This document shows, one piece after another, positions 26,052-39,583 of a DNA stretch of 64,000 nt. Made by a program: the position numbers and the translations under genes. The notes beneath the pieces are model-generated. The model was not told the origin of the DNA, searched no databases, and worked only from the letters and a program-made list of their open reading frames with translations. Source of the stretch: Torreya grandis (lineage: Eukaryota > Streptophyta > Pinopsida > Cupressales > Taxaceae); the NCBI GenBank assembly GCA_037957365.1, contig JARHVA010003528.1, positions 1,171,501 through 1,235,500 on the forward strand. Reading direction: 5' to 3'. The first letter of the stretch is position 1; every line of letters starts with the position of its first letter.

Positions 26052-26066
26052 GTTTTCCCCTATTTA
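26052..26066 (-). other. Polypurine tract of Tat-2
   Basis: The minus strand reads TAAATAGGGGAAAAC immediately before the 3' LTR start TGTAGACACC. Tat-1 has AAAAAGGGGCAAA in the same place. Confidence 0.8.
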
Positions 26067-28280
26067 GGAAGGTGTTGCAAGATATAATCATAAAATCATA
26101 TTCTCAAATAATTAAAAGTTTCCATATGCCTAAAACTACAATGATGATGAATTAACTATATGATGCCCCCTCGAGGAATAGTTGGCATAAGGAAAGGTCA
26201 GCAAATGGTCACTAAAAAAGAAAGAAGTGAAATGAGGGGACAAAAGAAATTAAAAGGATGGGGTGAAAACATAATGAGTTTTAAAAATTAGTCAAAATCA
26301 TTAAAAATTCAAGTGGGATGGTGTAAAATGGTTTGCCCAAAGGCGGTTATAAACATTATACCTTGATAATGGCAATGTGGCATGATAACACAATGATTTG
26401 CCCAAAGGTGGTTATAATCATTGAAAAGATGGAGTGCAACATGACCCTATTTGGACAAAATAAAATAAATGTGGTGAGAAAATAATGATTTTCCCAAAGG
26501 TAGTTATAATCCTTGAGAAATGCAGGTGGGATGATGTACCATGACTTGCCCATAAGTAGTTATAATCATTTGACCCTGATTATGAAAAATATGACTAATT
26601 TAGCTGATGATGATGATATTTTTATATAGAGGATAAATATTAATTGATATAACCTACCAATAGGGAGATGCTCATTTGAGCTAAAAAATGATTGAAATTC
26701 TTTCATTATTTAGTTACGTTACGTAGGATATGATTGGGATTGATTTGGGATGTTTATGCTAAAGAGATGTTGATGATACCATTGAGAAATAGACTTCTTA
26801 AAGCTGAGGTTTGTTATAGCATGTGTTGATAAGCATCATGATAGAACACCTTGATGACTAGGCCAAAATATGCATAAGGACTGACTCCTAAAATCCAATA
26901 TTCAAGGAAAAATAATGCACTAATGATAAAAACCATGATGTCACTATAAACATATGAATATGGATGGATTCAAGTATAAACTCATAAAGAATCACCTAAT
27001 AAATACACATATACCAAATCAAGGCAATAGTTCTAAAATCAAACAAAACAACAAAGAAACAAATAATATAAATTTAAGTCACATGAACATTTCCCTTAGA
27101 AAATAGGTGATAAATTAACAAACTAATAGAATGAAGAATAGAAGAAAAGTAAATGGGTGGCCAAGATATTTCCATATGCACTAAGCAAGTGGATGTTGCC
27201 TACATAGTTATATGGATGTAATATCCAACAAAAATTTTAGGCCAAATGTAGTTCTCCCAGGAAATGGAAAGAAAATGATAACTAATGGAAACAAATAGAA
27301 TGGATGTGATAGAAGAATAGGAATGGTCTTGAAAAACAATAAGTGCATGGGGGAAAAGGCCAAAAAATATAGGGAATTGAAATGACGAGTGATTTTCTTG
27401 TGACTTAGTAAGGGTTCCTAGAATCCTTAAGGTAAAGAAGTGGTCAATGTTTTTTTATTTTTTTAATAGTTTTACAAAAAAAATTGGAGTTTTTGGAGGA
27501 TATTAACTCGATCAATAATGATGAGAAACTAAAGGGTTCAAACTCATAAAATGGCAAGATAATTACCTAAGATGCTCAAAAAATTATGAAAGCATGGCTT
27601 TGGTTGCTCACAAAATGATGGGAGAATGGCTAGAAAGGGTGACTCAACTAACTTCAACAAGTATCAAGTGTTTCCTACATAGTCCCAAAGTAGGACCTCA
27701 AATCATTGTAGTTCCACCTTATAGTAGAAGAATCTGACTAGTGTTGAAATCAATTCAAACAAAATAGGCACATTTGGTATAAAGGCATAGTATAGCATAT
27801 AGAATGGCTATTTGGTACATCAAGGAATGATAAACAAGTATTGCCCCTAGTTTACCCATAGGTAGTTATAACTAGGATACAATGGCATAGGTCATTGAGA
27901 CTAATTTTCCCATAGGTTGTTATAATTAGGATCAAGACAATGAGAGATAATGAAATAAGAAATGAAGGATGTAACTACCAAATAAATGTCTTAATGCTCC
28001 AAAATATTACCTCTATCTAGAATGTGTGAAAAAAATACTAAAATGGAATATAAATCATCTTACTAAAGCCAATGATGGATGGAATGAAATAAAACCAAGG
28101 TTATAGGTCTAGTTAGGGTGGGATAAATCAAATCAATGTATGGGGAAAGTATGGTAGAATCAATAGGTGATAGGAAAAAGTGATAGGTTGATAGGATGAT
28201 AAGATGGTACAATGGTATTATACAAAGAAGATTGACAAAAATGATACAAAATGAAATGGTCTTTATAGACAATACACCAG
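26067..28280 (-). other. 3' noncoding zone of Tat-2 with two structured motifs
   Basis: Lies between the integrase end and the polypurine tract. It repeats gcccaaagg-N-ggttataatca several times (26335-26570). Two copies of the tgcctacatag ... aatgtagttctccc motif, found three times in Tat-1, occur at 27195-27259 and 27668-27716. No coding signal. Confidence 0.6.
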
Positions 28281-29320
28281 GTCACTCAAGCATGGTACCA
28301 CTTGAGGTGAATAATGTTCATTGGCTCATCAAGTTCATGGTTTTCTAGTGTGGTAAAATTATATACTCTTATTCCAAAGTTTGTTGTAATGATTAAAGGA
28401 CCAACCCAATTGGGTTTTAACTTACCTTTATGCTTCTTTTTGGTTATGTATTCTTTTGGTTTTCTTTAAGGACAAGATGACCAAGTTTAAATTATCTATG
28501 TTTCACACACTGAATATAGTGGCCTCAAAGTTGATTATGATAGACTTGAAGATTTTTGAGTGTAGATATGCATTTTTTATCAAGCAATTCTAGCTCTTGT
28601 AGATGAGATACTTGATAGTTATGATCATCCATAACATGATTAAAAGATATATGTAGTGAAGCTAACTCAACCTTAATGGGAATTATGGATTTAGTACCAT
28701 AAATAAGTATGGAGTGGCTCTTGTGTGGTTATGGTGATTGTTATGGTATGCCCAAAGGGCACAAAATATCTGAAGATGCCAATCATGATCAACATCATTG
28801 ACAATCTTTTTGAGAATGTTGACAATGGTTTTATTTGATGCTTCAACCTAGCTATTACTTTGAGGGTAATATTCCATAGAAAAATGTTGTGTGGTATTGT
28901 ATTTGACACAACTTGTCAATATCCTTGATTTTGAATGATCGTCCATTATTAGATATAATGTTAGAGGGGATACCTAGTGACAAATGAGATAATTAAAGAT
29001 GAATTTCAAAATTTATTTTCTAGTCACATAAGTGAGGGGTAGAGCTTCAACCTACTTAATGAAATATTTAATAGTTGTAAGGATATGTTTATGGCCATAA
29101 GATGAAGTGGGATTGATATTCCCAATGAGGTCAAGGCCCCATGTAGCAAATGGCCATGGTGTCAACATTGGTTTTATATTTTTAGTTGGGGCATGAATCA
29201 AATTGGCATGTCATTGACATTTGTTACACTTATTTACATATGTAGCTAAATCTATGTCTATCATGGGTCAATAATAACTATTACATAAAATATTTTTGGA
29301 TAAGATTGCCATTTTCGTGT
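28281..29320 (-). pseudogene. pol: Tat-2 integrase remnant
   Basis: Minus strand. TYVNKCNKCQ near 29210-29245 is the CX2C half of the HHCC zinc finger. WGLDLIGNINPTSSYGHKHI (about 29140-29080) holds the first catalytic Asp. SNNGRSFKIKD (about 28960-28930) is the second catalytic region with Asp changed to Asn. Downstream come an integrase third region and C-terminal text KLKPNWVGPLIITTNFGI and MNIIHLKWYHA, the GPY/F-type domain, ending near 28281. Numerous stops and frame changes; no activity possible. Confidence 0.8.
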
Positions 29321-30660
29321 GGGCTCCACATACTCCTTCATGAACTTCTTATAACCCTAGTGTAGATTTTGCAAAAGTTAAACAATAAAGTAGAGTTCCA
29401 TAAAAGCTATGACAGTAAAGGGTTGATCCAAGTAAGGTATAATAAGTGGTTTGGTGGATGAATCCTTTGGTTTGTTTTTGAGATAGGTCAAGTGGTAAAA
29501 CTTGGTCATGAAGGTAGTTTTAAAGTTTGGAGTACCAGATAAAACTAGGACCAACAATATCATAAATAATCATGATGATTGAAGGTTCATGAGCTGGTGC
29601 TAACAAGTTATTGACAAAGAAATGATACTCTTAAGCTATGTTTATTTGTAAAATTAGAGATCTAATAGTGGCCATAGTATCAATAGTTCTGTTACTTGCC
29701 CTTCGTAAATGCTCAAACTAAATGTAAGTAATTTGTTACTTGAGAGTGTCAACAATGGCTTTATATGGAACTAACTTATCATCTTTGGTCTAGAAATGGT
29801 CTTTAACCTAATTAATGATTAACTAAAAATCACCATAAACCTTTAGATGAGATACATTCCATTGTACTACTTGGTGAAGCCCTACAACAAGTGTTTCATA
29901 TTCAACTATGTTATTGGTACAAGGAAATATGATCCTAAATGACCTAGGGATTATATCCCCCTATGGTGTAATAAATAAGAGGCCTACCCTTGATCCATGT
30001 TTTATGAATGATCCATCAAAATACAGCTTCCAATTTTACTCCTTAAGAGGTGTGTCAATGATGGAAATTATGGATTCATCAAGAAATTAGAATGTGAGTG
30101 GCTCTATGTCTACAAGGGGTGCTTCAACAAATTGATTTATAAGGACTTATCACTTGATTACTTTCTAATTGACATTATCTATGTCAAACTCACTAAGAAG
30201 CATGATCCACTTGGCCATTCTACCTTGTAAAGTTGTTTTAGATAGTAGATACTTGATCAAATATAGTTTTGAAATGACCTTGGTTTTATTGTTCAACATG
30301 TAGTGTCATAATTTTTGAGTTGTGAATACCATGGCTAGATAGGCTTTTTCAATAAGTGTGTAGTTGTGTTTATACATGAGCAATGTATGGCTTAATTATT
30401 ATACAAAATTATCTTTTCCATTGTCATCATGTTGAGCTAGAAGTGCCCTCAAAGCACAATCTGTAGCTGATAGGTACAACAAAAATGATTTTACTGACAT
30501 AGGGGTAATAAAATAGGTGGATTTGCTAGGTAATATTTTAGTTACTAAAAGATATTTGTAGTGATTATCCTAGTGGAATGCAACTCCCTTATTTATAAGA
30601 TGTGTAAATTTATGACACTTATCTACTAACTAAGATATGAATCATCAGATTGACTAGATA
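29321..30660 (-). pseudogene. pol: Tat-2 RNase H and archaeal-type RNase H remnants
   Basis: Around 29925-29870 the minus strand reads CTNNIVEYETLVVGLHQ, the second catalytic block of the extra archaeal-type RNase H that marks Tat elements (pattern NNxAEYEALIxGL). The preceding retroviral-type RNase H is expected at about 30650-30100 and is only faintly visible (for example text matching the end of that domain near 30200). Frames are broken throughout. Confidence 0.6.
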
Positions 30661-31611
30661 GTGCCCTACAAACTATGAAGCTTCTTCAAATTGGTTGGTG
30701 GTGGCATCTCTATTATAGCTTGGACTTTAGATAGTTGACTTCAATTACTCTATAATACATGATGAAACCAAGTAATTCACTTGATTTTACTCCAAATACA
30801 CATTTATTTGGATTCAATTGGACGTTGTACTCATGTAGTCTTTCAAATATTCTACATATCACTATTGGATGGTCAACCTTGGTTTTTGATTTGCCTTATA
30901 TATCATCGACATAGTATTCAATAATATCATGCATCATATCATGGAATATGATGGTCATGGTTCTCTAGTAGGTGGCCTCTACATTCTTAAGACCAAATGA
31001 CATGACTTGATCATAGAATGTTCCCCATGGAGTGGTTAATGCTTTTTATGTTGGTCTTTTAGTGTTATTTTGATTTGGTTATATCTCAAAAATCCATCCA
31101 TTAATGAAATCATTTCATAACCTATTATGGAGTCAAATATCATGTCAACGTTTGTAAAGGGAAATTCATCCTTAAGGTAAGATTTGTTTTTATCCCAAAA
31201 AACAACATAGATTTTGATTCCTTCTAGATTTTTGCTAACTGGTACAACATTGGATGTCCACTCTAAGTCAATGGATCGAATATAGTTTTCTTTTAAGAGT
31301 TTTTCCATATCTTTTTTTACCAATACAATAGTATAAGGATGCATCTTACGTATCTTTTTCTTAACTAGTTTAGCATCAAGGGTTACCATAAGGTGATGTA
31401 AAACCAAGGTGGGGTCTAAACTTGGCATGTCAAAATAATCCCATACAAAGATATCTACAAATTCTCTAAATAGAGTTGTAAAGACTTCACATTCCTCCTC
31501 ATTGAGGGACGTGCCTAATTTTATCCATTTTGGATCCGATAGAGTCCTGATGTTTACCTTTACTATATATTTGACTATAAGGGTCAAGCTATCTTTTAGG
31601 AGAGTAGGCAA
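30661..31611 (-). pseudogene. pol: Tat-2 reverse transcriptase remnant
   Basis: 31611-31036 is a 191-residue open stretch starting before the RT domain. It contains DIFVWDYFDMPSLDPTLVLH, KKKIRKMHPY, WTSNVVPVSKNLEGIKIYV, DEFPFTNVDMI and MISLMDGFLRYNQIKI, matching the RT of Tat-1 block by block. The first catalytic Asp (SLMDG) is kept. After a stop, YVDD of the second catalytic site is still legible near 30907. This is the longest intact coding piece in Tat-2. Confidence 0.9.
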
Positions 31612-34600
31612 AGACTTGAACTACTGGACTATATCAAGGTCCTCTGTTAGGACTTGCCCTTTAACTTCTCCTAAGCATGATTAATCTAAGTCCCCTAATG
31701 GGAGGTTTGGCCATGTAACAAAAACTATTGGAAACTCTTAAATTATTCAATCAATATCTTATTGTTCTTCAAAATTGAACTCATACTCATAAATAAGTTC
31801 ATCATTGGTGGTCTCCTAAGCTATAGTTGAAGAAATTTGAACATTCCCATCTAATAGTGCCTAAAATAGGTTTTCACCACTAGACTAGCCTTTTTCTTTA
31901 CTTTCACCTTGGTCAAAAAGTGCCTCAAATAGGTTTTCACTTTGGGACCTCAATGTTTTAATTATTTGATTTTGGATAAGGGTGTTCACCCACTCTCCAA
32001 AATATGTTTTAGGATCCAACTTTATTGAGAACCCTAATTTATGGTCCCCCAACAAAACATTGTCTCTAAGACTAAGAAAATCATAAAAATCTTCATCATT
32101 TTTAAATACATAAATTAATATGTTGGAATATTGTTGGTCTTAGTCTATTAGTTGGGGATAATACAATGGAAATGGGTTGTGATAAATGACTACGCTAAGG
32201 GTATAAATGGAATGGGTATCAAACAAGTTATTTTATGATAGGTCATAAAAAAGGTTATGATCAAACTCTAATTCACTTCCAACATCTTCATCACTGATTG
32301 ATAGAGATGGAACATGAGTAAGTTATATGGGGTCACTCTCAAGCAATTTAAATCCATCTCCATAGGGCCCTTTATATTGGGTCATGGAAATTGGCTCAAG
32401 TGTCATCCTTCATAGTCTTGATTCTTCATGATCCTAATTGGAATAGGATACTTTTCACTCTCATAAAAATCAACTTGGTTATCATTGTACAACCATGATT
32501 CATACCCTTCAAGAGGGTCCATTTCTAGACTAGATGCTAGTACAAACATGATCGGTCCTTTACATTTGCTCTTTTGTTTCCATTTTGGTTGAAGTGGCTT
32601 AACTTTAGGTGTTCCAAAGGACTTTGGATTCTATGGAAGGTTAAAAATATGAAAGGTATCATGGGTCACATACTCTCTTGGGCCATTAAGCAAGATAATA
32701 AAATGATTGGATACTTCAGGAGGTGGCATGTGGGAAAGGTAACCAAGAGTATTAGGATCAATGCAATTATCCTCTAATGGATCAATGAGTATTGATTTTC
32801 CTTTATCTTTTTTGGATATTGGATTCATACTATATTGGTAATTTTAGCTTTGAACTTCAGCCTCAAGATGTTTGCAGTGCTCATATGGGTGCAAATCTCC
32901 TAGAATATTCACTTCCATTATTGAGTGGGAGAACTTGATACATTAGTGTAGCATTGACAGGATTGCATGAATTTCATGTAACCAAGGCCTACCTAGAAGC
33001 ATATTATATTAGAAATCAATATCAAGCACATGAAAAAGTGTATCGTGGGTTAAAGTCCCAATGACAACTATCAAGCTAATGGTGCCTTGTGATTCTCTCT
33101 CCTGATTATCATAGGCTTTGATAGTTATCATTTCTAGTTTTATATTTACCATTGTGCACCCAAAAAGCTTGATGATATTTAGAGACAATATGTTGAGGCA
33201 TGATCTATTTTATATAAGAACATCTTTCCATTTATGCCACTTTATATAAAATTTTATGTATAATAGATTATTATGGACTGGACCAAGGGAAGACATATCA
33301 CTTTGGTTAAATGTGACTTGTTGGGTGGGAGCTAGGTGTCTAACCAAGCTTGGAATTTATCAAGGGATATGTCACTTGAAATAGTGGATTTGGTTAAGAA
33401 ATCATTAAAAATGTTCTTGTGGATTATTAAAATTCATAATAAATCTAAACTAGAGATATGGGTTGGTGTCTTCTACAATTTTCCCACATTATCAAACTTC
33501 TTGTCTTGGACAATGTTGAATGGTTTGTTCTAAGGATGAATGAATAGTTAGATAATGGGTGAGGCGGTAGATTGTTGTGGGCTTGGGATGGTAATATTTG
33601 ACCTCTAGGTTTTGATTTTATAATTGGGATGGAATACAAGACCATGCTTGCTAACAAATGATGGTGATGGTGTGAGACTAGATAGGACAAGTCTCAGTTG
33701 TTGGTACACTTGTGTGTGGTCATGGGACAAGGTTGAGGTATTGGTATAATGTCAAAAAGTGGGAATCCCTATTTGTTAATAAAGTATTGAATAATAAATT
33801 TGATAAATTATTTTAATTTTAAACACCAAATGAAAATTATGGTTATGTTATTTTGATTCCCTTGGTTTTAAGTTGTGTACTTTGAAAGATAATCACAAAA
33901 TTTAACTAATGAAACACCCTAAAGATTTTATTTAAACACCAAAATAAAATATTATAATTCATTTTAGACATCCAAATGAAGTGTTAAAATACTATTTTAA
34001 TTTTTTTTTGGAACTTTTTTAGTTATATCCTCTAATAAAAAGGTTATCACTTTGTTTAGCCTCAGAAGCACATTTATCAAATGAGGCAAGTAACCTTGAC
34101 GGGGAAATCTATCAACTTGAAAGCAAAACCTCAAGAAATAAAATGCATTATATTATAATTGGTTATCAAAAATATTTGAAAAAATAATATTAAACATATG
34201 AATACTTAAAACCAATAAATTAGAAGGCTAAAAATAAATCAAACACATAGCACATAAAAGCTTGCATATAAAACATAAAAACCTACAGTTAGCATTTTTA
34301 ACATAACTTTTAAAATATAAATTAGTTTACCAAATAATTTTGAGATTTTGTTAATAAGTCTAAGGCTCCCTTATCTAAAAAATTATAATTCCAAAAATTT
34401 AATAAAATAAAGTTATTAACTATTTTCTAATTTTTTTACCAGAAAAATAAAAAATAGAAAGTGACAATCACTAAAAGAGTCATAACTTATAAAATATAAA
34501 GAGTTTTTTTTTGAAATTTTCAGATAATATCAATAATATATTTATTTATATCTCTATAAAAATTTATAAAAACATTTGAATTAAATAAAAATTTATTAAT

Positions 34601-34700
34601 TATTTATGATCCATGTTTACTTTGACAAAGCAAAAACAACAAAAAAAAGAATTAAAACTATGAATACAAAGAAATTCATGGGTTGTGCACTCATGAAGAT
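31612..34700 (-). pseudogene. gag-pro: Tat-2 gag-protease remnant
   Basis: The protease end is clear at about 33005-32960: YNMLLGRPWLHEIHAI, compare NILLGRPWIRAM in Tat-1. Downstream, a linker with FGTPKVKPLQPKWKQKSKC and MDPLEGYESWLYNDNQVDFY precedes RT. Gag, which should occupy 33200-34700, is shorter than in Tat-1 (about 1.5 kb against over 3 kb) and not recognisable, suggesting a deletion. The two overlapping open frames at 33336-33690 are on opposite strands and unsupported. Confidence 0.6.
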
Positions 34701-34719
34701 GGTTCCACCAGTCATGCCA
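34701..34719 (-). other. Primer-binding site of Tat-2
   Basis: The minus strand reads TGGCATGACTGGTGGAACC, which is the Tat-1 site with four substitutions. It lies 3 bp inside the 5' LTR. Confidence 0.75.
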
Positions 34720-34722
34720 TTA

Positions 34723-35906
34723 TGTAGAATAGGAATTTGAATCAAGAGATATGGTTAGTATTGTGTTACTTTAAAAATTAAATCAAATTGAAAGAAGCAC
34801 ACTAACAAGCATACATCTCTAGGCCTAGACACTAAGGGGATCTTAGTTAACAAAATTAAATGGAAAACAAAAATAAAATGTAAAATAAAAATGATATATT
34901 AACTTCATTAGATTATCCAAATGGATTTTTGAAGTGTCTTTCTCAACTTGTGCTTTAAGAGATCTTCTTCAATGGAGTGTGGCTGCCTTCATCTCCTTTT
35001 GACACATTTGGCTTGTGGTGGCTTTGGGTCAATATTTGGGAATAATAACACTAATTGCATGAAGCTTTGGAGTAAATTTATCATTATAACTTTACACAAA
35101 TAAAGATTCAAAATCAATAGGCAAGGCCTCTTATTTATATATTTTTTTAATGGTTTAGAATCAACTTGAACCATCGATCTCAAGATAGAGATGTATGGCT
35201 AAGGATTAATTCAATTATATAATTACAATGCTTAAATAAGCTCATAAATATTCTAGATAAAGGATAATTGAATAGGTATTGAGGGTCTTATTTAGGCATG
35301 GGAGACATAAATCATGATATTTGTGGCATTTATGGATTGTGAATGCTACCCCATAAGATGATGTCATTTGATGATACAGTTAATGACAATCAATTTTTTT
35401 TTAAAAATTATTCAACAAGTTCCATGGAATTATTAATTATACTTATGATTTGATTTAATTATATCTTAATCATGTTTATGAACTTTGATGCAAACCTTGG
35501 CTATTTATGAACAAATTGTTCAAATTGGTTAGAATGTCTTGTTATTTGATTGGATTGGAATTAGGATGCGATGTAAAATGCATTAAAACCATTATCCCAT
35601 TTATGATGTTGTTAAAACCAAATAACAAAGGCACATGTCTTGTGCAATATATTTTATAGAAAATAGAAATCCAAAACACTTAGGTGTAAAATTGGCATTT
35701 TGACTTGAAATGATGTAATCAAAGTTAGCTGGCCTATAAATTACATTACCCCATTTAATGATACCCTGGCCAAAATTGACACTTGAATATATACATTTCA
35801 ACTCATTTAATGTGTTTTAGTATTTTTAGATCAAATTTTACATTTTGGTAAGAATTGGTCAAAAACCTAGCTAGAGGTTATTGGTGGCCATATTTAGGTG
35901 TCTATA
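34723..35906 (-). repeat. Right (5') LTR of Tat-2
   Basis: 1184 bp against 1171 bp in the left copy. Begins TGTAGAATAGGAATTT and ends tgtctata (CA changed to TA). The open stretch at 34989-35183 is shared LTR text, not a gene. Confidence 0.85.
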
Positions 35907-36371
35907 AGTATCACCTAGTAGTGCCTTCAAGATGAAGGTAAATTCTACTCATGTGCATGTTGAAGGTTCTCCTAGGAGATAACTTCAATTTAATATTAAA
36001 TGCATGATTATTAATTTCAAGGTATATCCTATGAGATGAATTCAAGGGCTTTGTAATACCTTCTTGGGTAACTTGAAGGTATCTCATAGGAGATACCTTG
36101 AAAGAGAAATCCACTCTAGTGCATGTTTGAAAGTTATCTCCTAGGAGATACCTTAAAGTTATTACAATTAGTTTCAAATTATCACCTAACAATGCTTTAA
36201 GGTGAAGTAAAATTACACTCGTGTTAATGTTGAAGGTATCTCCTAAGATATACCTTAAATATACCTTTGAATGTATTACAATTCCATTCAAGGTATATCA
36301 TAGGATATTCCTTCAAGGGTTTTATAATACCTTCATGGGTAACTTGAAGGTATCTCTTAAGAAATACATGT
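35907..36371. repeat. Array of 56-bp palindromic repeats with 270-bp higher-order unit
   Basis: A near-palindrome whose arms read AAGGTATCTCCT and its complement recurs at about 35962, 36016, 36072, 36128, 36231, 36287 and 36343. Steps are 54, 56, 56, about 103, 56 and 56 bp. The larger unit tatcacctag... (35909) recurs at 36179, 270 bp on, so the array is two copies of a higher-order repeat, the second cut by the element 3 LTR at 36372. The left border coincides with the Tat-2 target duplication. Open frames at 35911-36418 follow the repeat and are not genes. Confidence 0.8.
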
Positions 36372-39189
36372 TATCACTCATTTTTTTACCTTTGGATAGG
36401 TTTTTCAAGTCTAATTAAAATTGATTGAAACAATGGGATTACCTGTAGGCGTATGGGTTACCTATAGTAGGGGTAAATCTATATATTGAAGGGCTAGCTC
36501 TCTAGATTTGTCTTTATTGCTCATCACCTATGCTACTAACTTATTTAAATGAAAAGGAAGAGAGAAAACATGAAATAGACATATCCTAGTGAGGTGATGC
36601 ACCAATTTTAACTTGATTACTACCAACTAACTATAATTACACTTCAAACAAGAGCCTAACCTATAGATGACACTAATCTAAATCTGCCCCTTACATTAGT
36701 ATTTCTCATGGAGGTTTATGAAATAAGCTTGAGTTAGGAGAAGTAAACAAGATATCATGAGAATGAAAATATTGAATAATAAACTCACTAAACTAATACA
36801 AACTTAATTTTAACACCTTATGACCTATAAAAGACTTTCAAAACTGAATATGAATGCTAACAAGGATAACATGCCAAGGATGAGCCTATCACTTAGTATG
36901 ATCAACTAGTATAGCATGCATATTGAAGAAATCCATGGAAAACTTAAATATAGGTTGTTATTTATTTATCAAAGGATTAAAATATCTATGGATTATTCAT
37001 ACCCTAGTCTAGGATCAAAAGTAGCCAATTAATGCTCAATATATAACACAGGTAAGAGAGAAGAAGAGAAGGGCAAAGGAGAGATAGTAGAAAAGTGTCT
37101 CATGAGTTAAAAATAAGAGAGGATTTATGTAAATACATAAATATGTCATAAATTCCATGTGTATCTCTTCTAAATATTCTCCAACCCTCCATGTGTCATA
37201 ATAATTAGAATGCTTACTTGAAACCTTGACTAGCTTCTTAAAAACTACCCTTTGCTTTTGCATGTTGAAAGATAAGTAGGCTTATTGGTGGTTAGGTTAG
37301 GTTATATTAAAACTTTTAAAATCTATTAACACCTCTAAATTTAAATCTTCATATTCTCTTTGACACATCACTTTATTCTCTTGCTAGGTATCTAGAGGAC
37401 TCTTCATCTCCTTAGGCTAGTTTTGTATACAAGTGTCAAAAAATTAATTATTATTATTCAACTCATAATATATTAATTTATGTAATATTAAAATCAAATT
37501 GGATCTGAAATAATCCATTTTGAGGTCCCAAACTATCCCCAAGAATTCATTCTCTACCAAAAGCCCCAAATTGGCTTCATTCTTTATAGCCCTAAAATGA
37601 TGAAAACCCCCTTTTTATATATTTTTATGAATTTTAATTAGAATATAATGGAATATTATGGTACCCATTATTTAGTTACATATCCATGTTCAATTTTATA
37701 TCCTGAGAGTGAGTGGAAGTGTACTTTTTGATTTCTTCTCTCTCCTAGTTAGCCCTCAATTAGGTTTCCCTACCTAGAGACTAAAAAATGAACATAAAAT
37801 ATTTACACACATGTTAAAATAAAAATAATAATTTTAGTTAGCTATATTACATCCTCTTTATTCTCCATTCTACTTTTGAAGGTCTGACAACTTGTACAGA
37901 CCTCCTAAATAACATAAAATAATCTTTTAGGGCCTATTATGTATAGTCATGTACCTAAAATTAAAATCCAATAGCATGGGTTTATTATTAAGGTAGTATC
38001 TAACATGTTTTAGGTCATTTTCAATATTTTAAAATCCATCTAGAGGCATAAATGTTCATTTCTCTCTCATTAGGTCATTTGTCTCTCCTAGGCAACCTGA
38101 AAGTGATTTGAGTTCTTAAGGATGATTCATAAAGATCAGGGAATAAATCCTCAAAACAATGTAATTAAACTAGGGTATATAACTTCCCATAATATACCAA
38201 GGTCCCATTCAACTCTTCTAAGCCATTCCAAGCAAAATAAGATAGCCTCTCAGGTTGCTAGTAGGCACTTTATGAGGTCTAGCAAAGATTGAGGCATGTA
38301 GGTGCATGTTTTGAGTTTGATTATGAATTTAAAAAATTTAAAAATATAAATTATAATATTAATAAATATTATAATGGTTCTCAAAAAAATTATCTCTATG
38401 ATATCCCCTGTAATCTCATTTTCTTAGGCCTAGGGTTCTTAAACCTAGTTGCTCAACTTACCCTGACTAGCTATATTTTTCCATTTATCTCAGTATTGGA
38501 GATCTATAACCTCATAAAATCCCTATTTATAACCTTAAATATCACCTCAACATCCTAAAATTTCTCAATATAACTCCCAATTATTACTTTTCCACTAACT
38601 ACCTTGTAAGCCTATGCATTTAGGCCTTTGTATGACTGAACAGGTTTACCATGATTTCCAAGTTTTTGTTGCTTATGTCTATAGATTTCTTTTAAAGTGA
38701 TGTTATCACTATGAAATAATATTCAAACACTTAATCTCCTTTATTCCCTATATATATCTCTAAACACCTCAAACAATAAATATTTCTCATGAGGTAGGCT
38801 TGTACATGCTTTGGTTGATCATGCAAGGTTTAGGGTTCTATTAACACTTGTTTTACTTATTGCTAAATTTGAGGCTCTTGTATAACTATGTCATCACCTT
38901 AAAATAATTCTCAAATACCTTAATCTCCCTTAGTCATCATTAATTACTTTTCTCTTCTCAAACCAAGCAAAATCTTCCATAAGAAAAGGTAAACTTTTAG
39001 ATTTCTTGGGGTGAGTAGGTAGAGTTTTTGGTGTTTCCACTATCTTCATGTGAATTAGAGAGATATTTTATGACCATTAAAATCTTCTAAAATTTCATAA
39101 ATTTCTATTATATCTCACACAAATCTCAAAACTTTCCAAACAAGCAACCTCCTTTTGTCAAAGTATGAATACATGTGTAAGGACTATGT

Positions 39190-39194
39190 GTATG
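39190..39194. repeat. Left target-site duplication of Tat-1 (GTATG)
   Basis: GTATG directly precedes the LTR start TGTTTCTACC, matches 53661-53665, and occurs once in the uninterrupted homologous LTR at 60531-60535. Confidence 0.97.
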
Positions 39195-39583
39195 TGTTTC
39201 TACCTCAAATTTGCTTTTAAGACTATAAAGAAAGAAACTAGAAGAAAGTGAAGGACAAGGCTTGGAAGTACCTGGACTAAAGATTGCGCACCGTAAATCC
39301 AGACGCTTGTGAGCACCCCTCTTTGGCTGTGGAGGAATGACACCTGCAAAAGAAAAGAAAACTTGGACAAGGGGATGTTAGATAGATAGACGGTGGGTTG
39401 CCAAGCGAAAGCTTGTCCCCGGAAGTGTAAAAACTTCCTCAAAGGGAGGTCAACCCACAGATGCAAGACAGATAAAAGACTGAGAAAGTATAAGATACCA
39501 GAATACAGAAATGATGAATAGATTGAAAATGAAAGAAAACACCAAATGGTTACCTGAAGGAAGCAGTCAGGCTTATGACAGTC

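Larger units (their letters stand above)
24881..35906 (-). mobile_element. Tat-2: old Ty3/gypsy Tat element, full structure
   Basis: An 11,026-bp minus-strand element with LTRs at 24881-26051 and 34723-35906, polypurine tract 26052-26066, primer site 34701-34719, and gag-pro, RT, RNase H, archaeal-type RNase H and integrase in order. The five bases outside are GGTAT (left) and AGTAT (right), a target duplication with one change. Its minus-strand LTR start TGTAGACACC and its primer site match Tat-1, so both belong to one lineage, but its coding parts are wrecked and its LTRs are far more diverged than those of Tat-1. Confidence 0.85.

Noticed and set aside
35907..36371. CRISPR-like array
   Set aside because: Repeats are palindromic and degenerate, spacers are themselves repeated, and the context is plant transposons.
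38289..38558. 89-codon frame as a gene
   Set aside because: Part of the element 3 LTR; the matching stretch at 59705-59893 is only partly open and shows no protein-level constraint.
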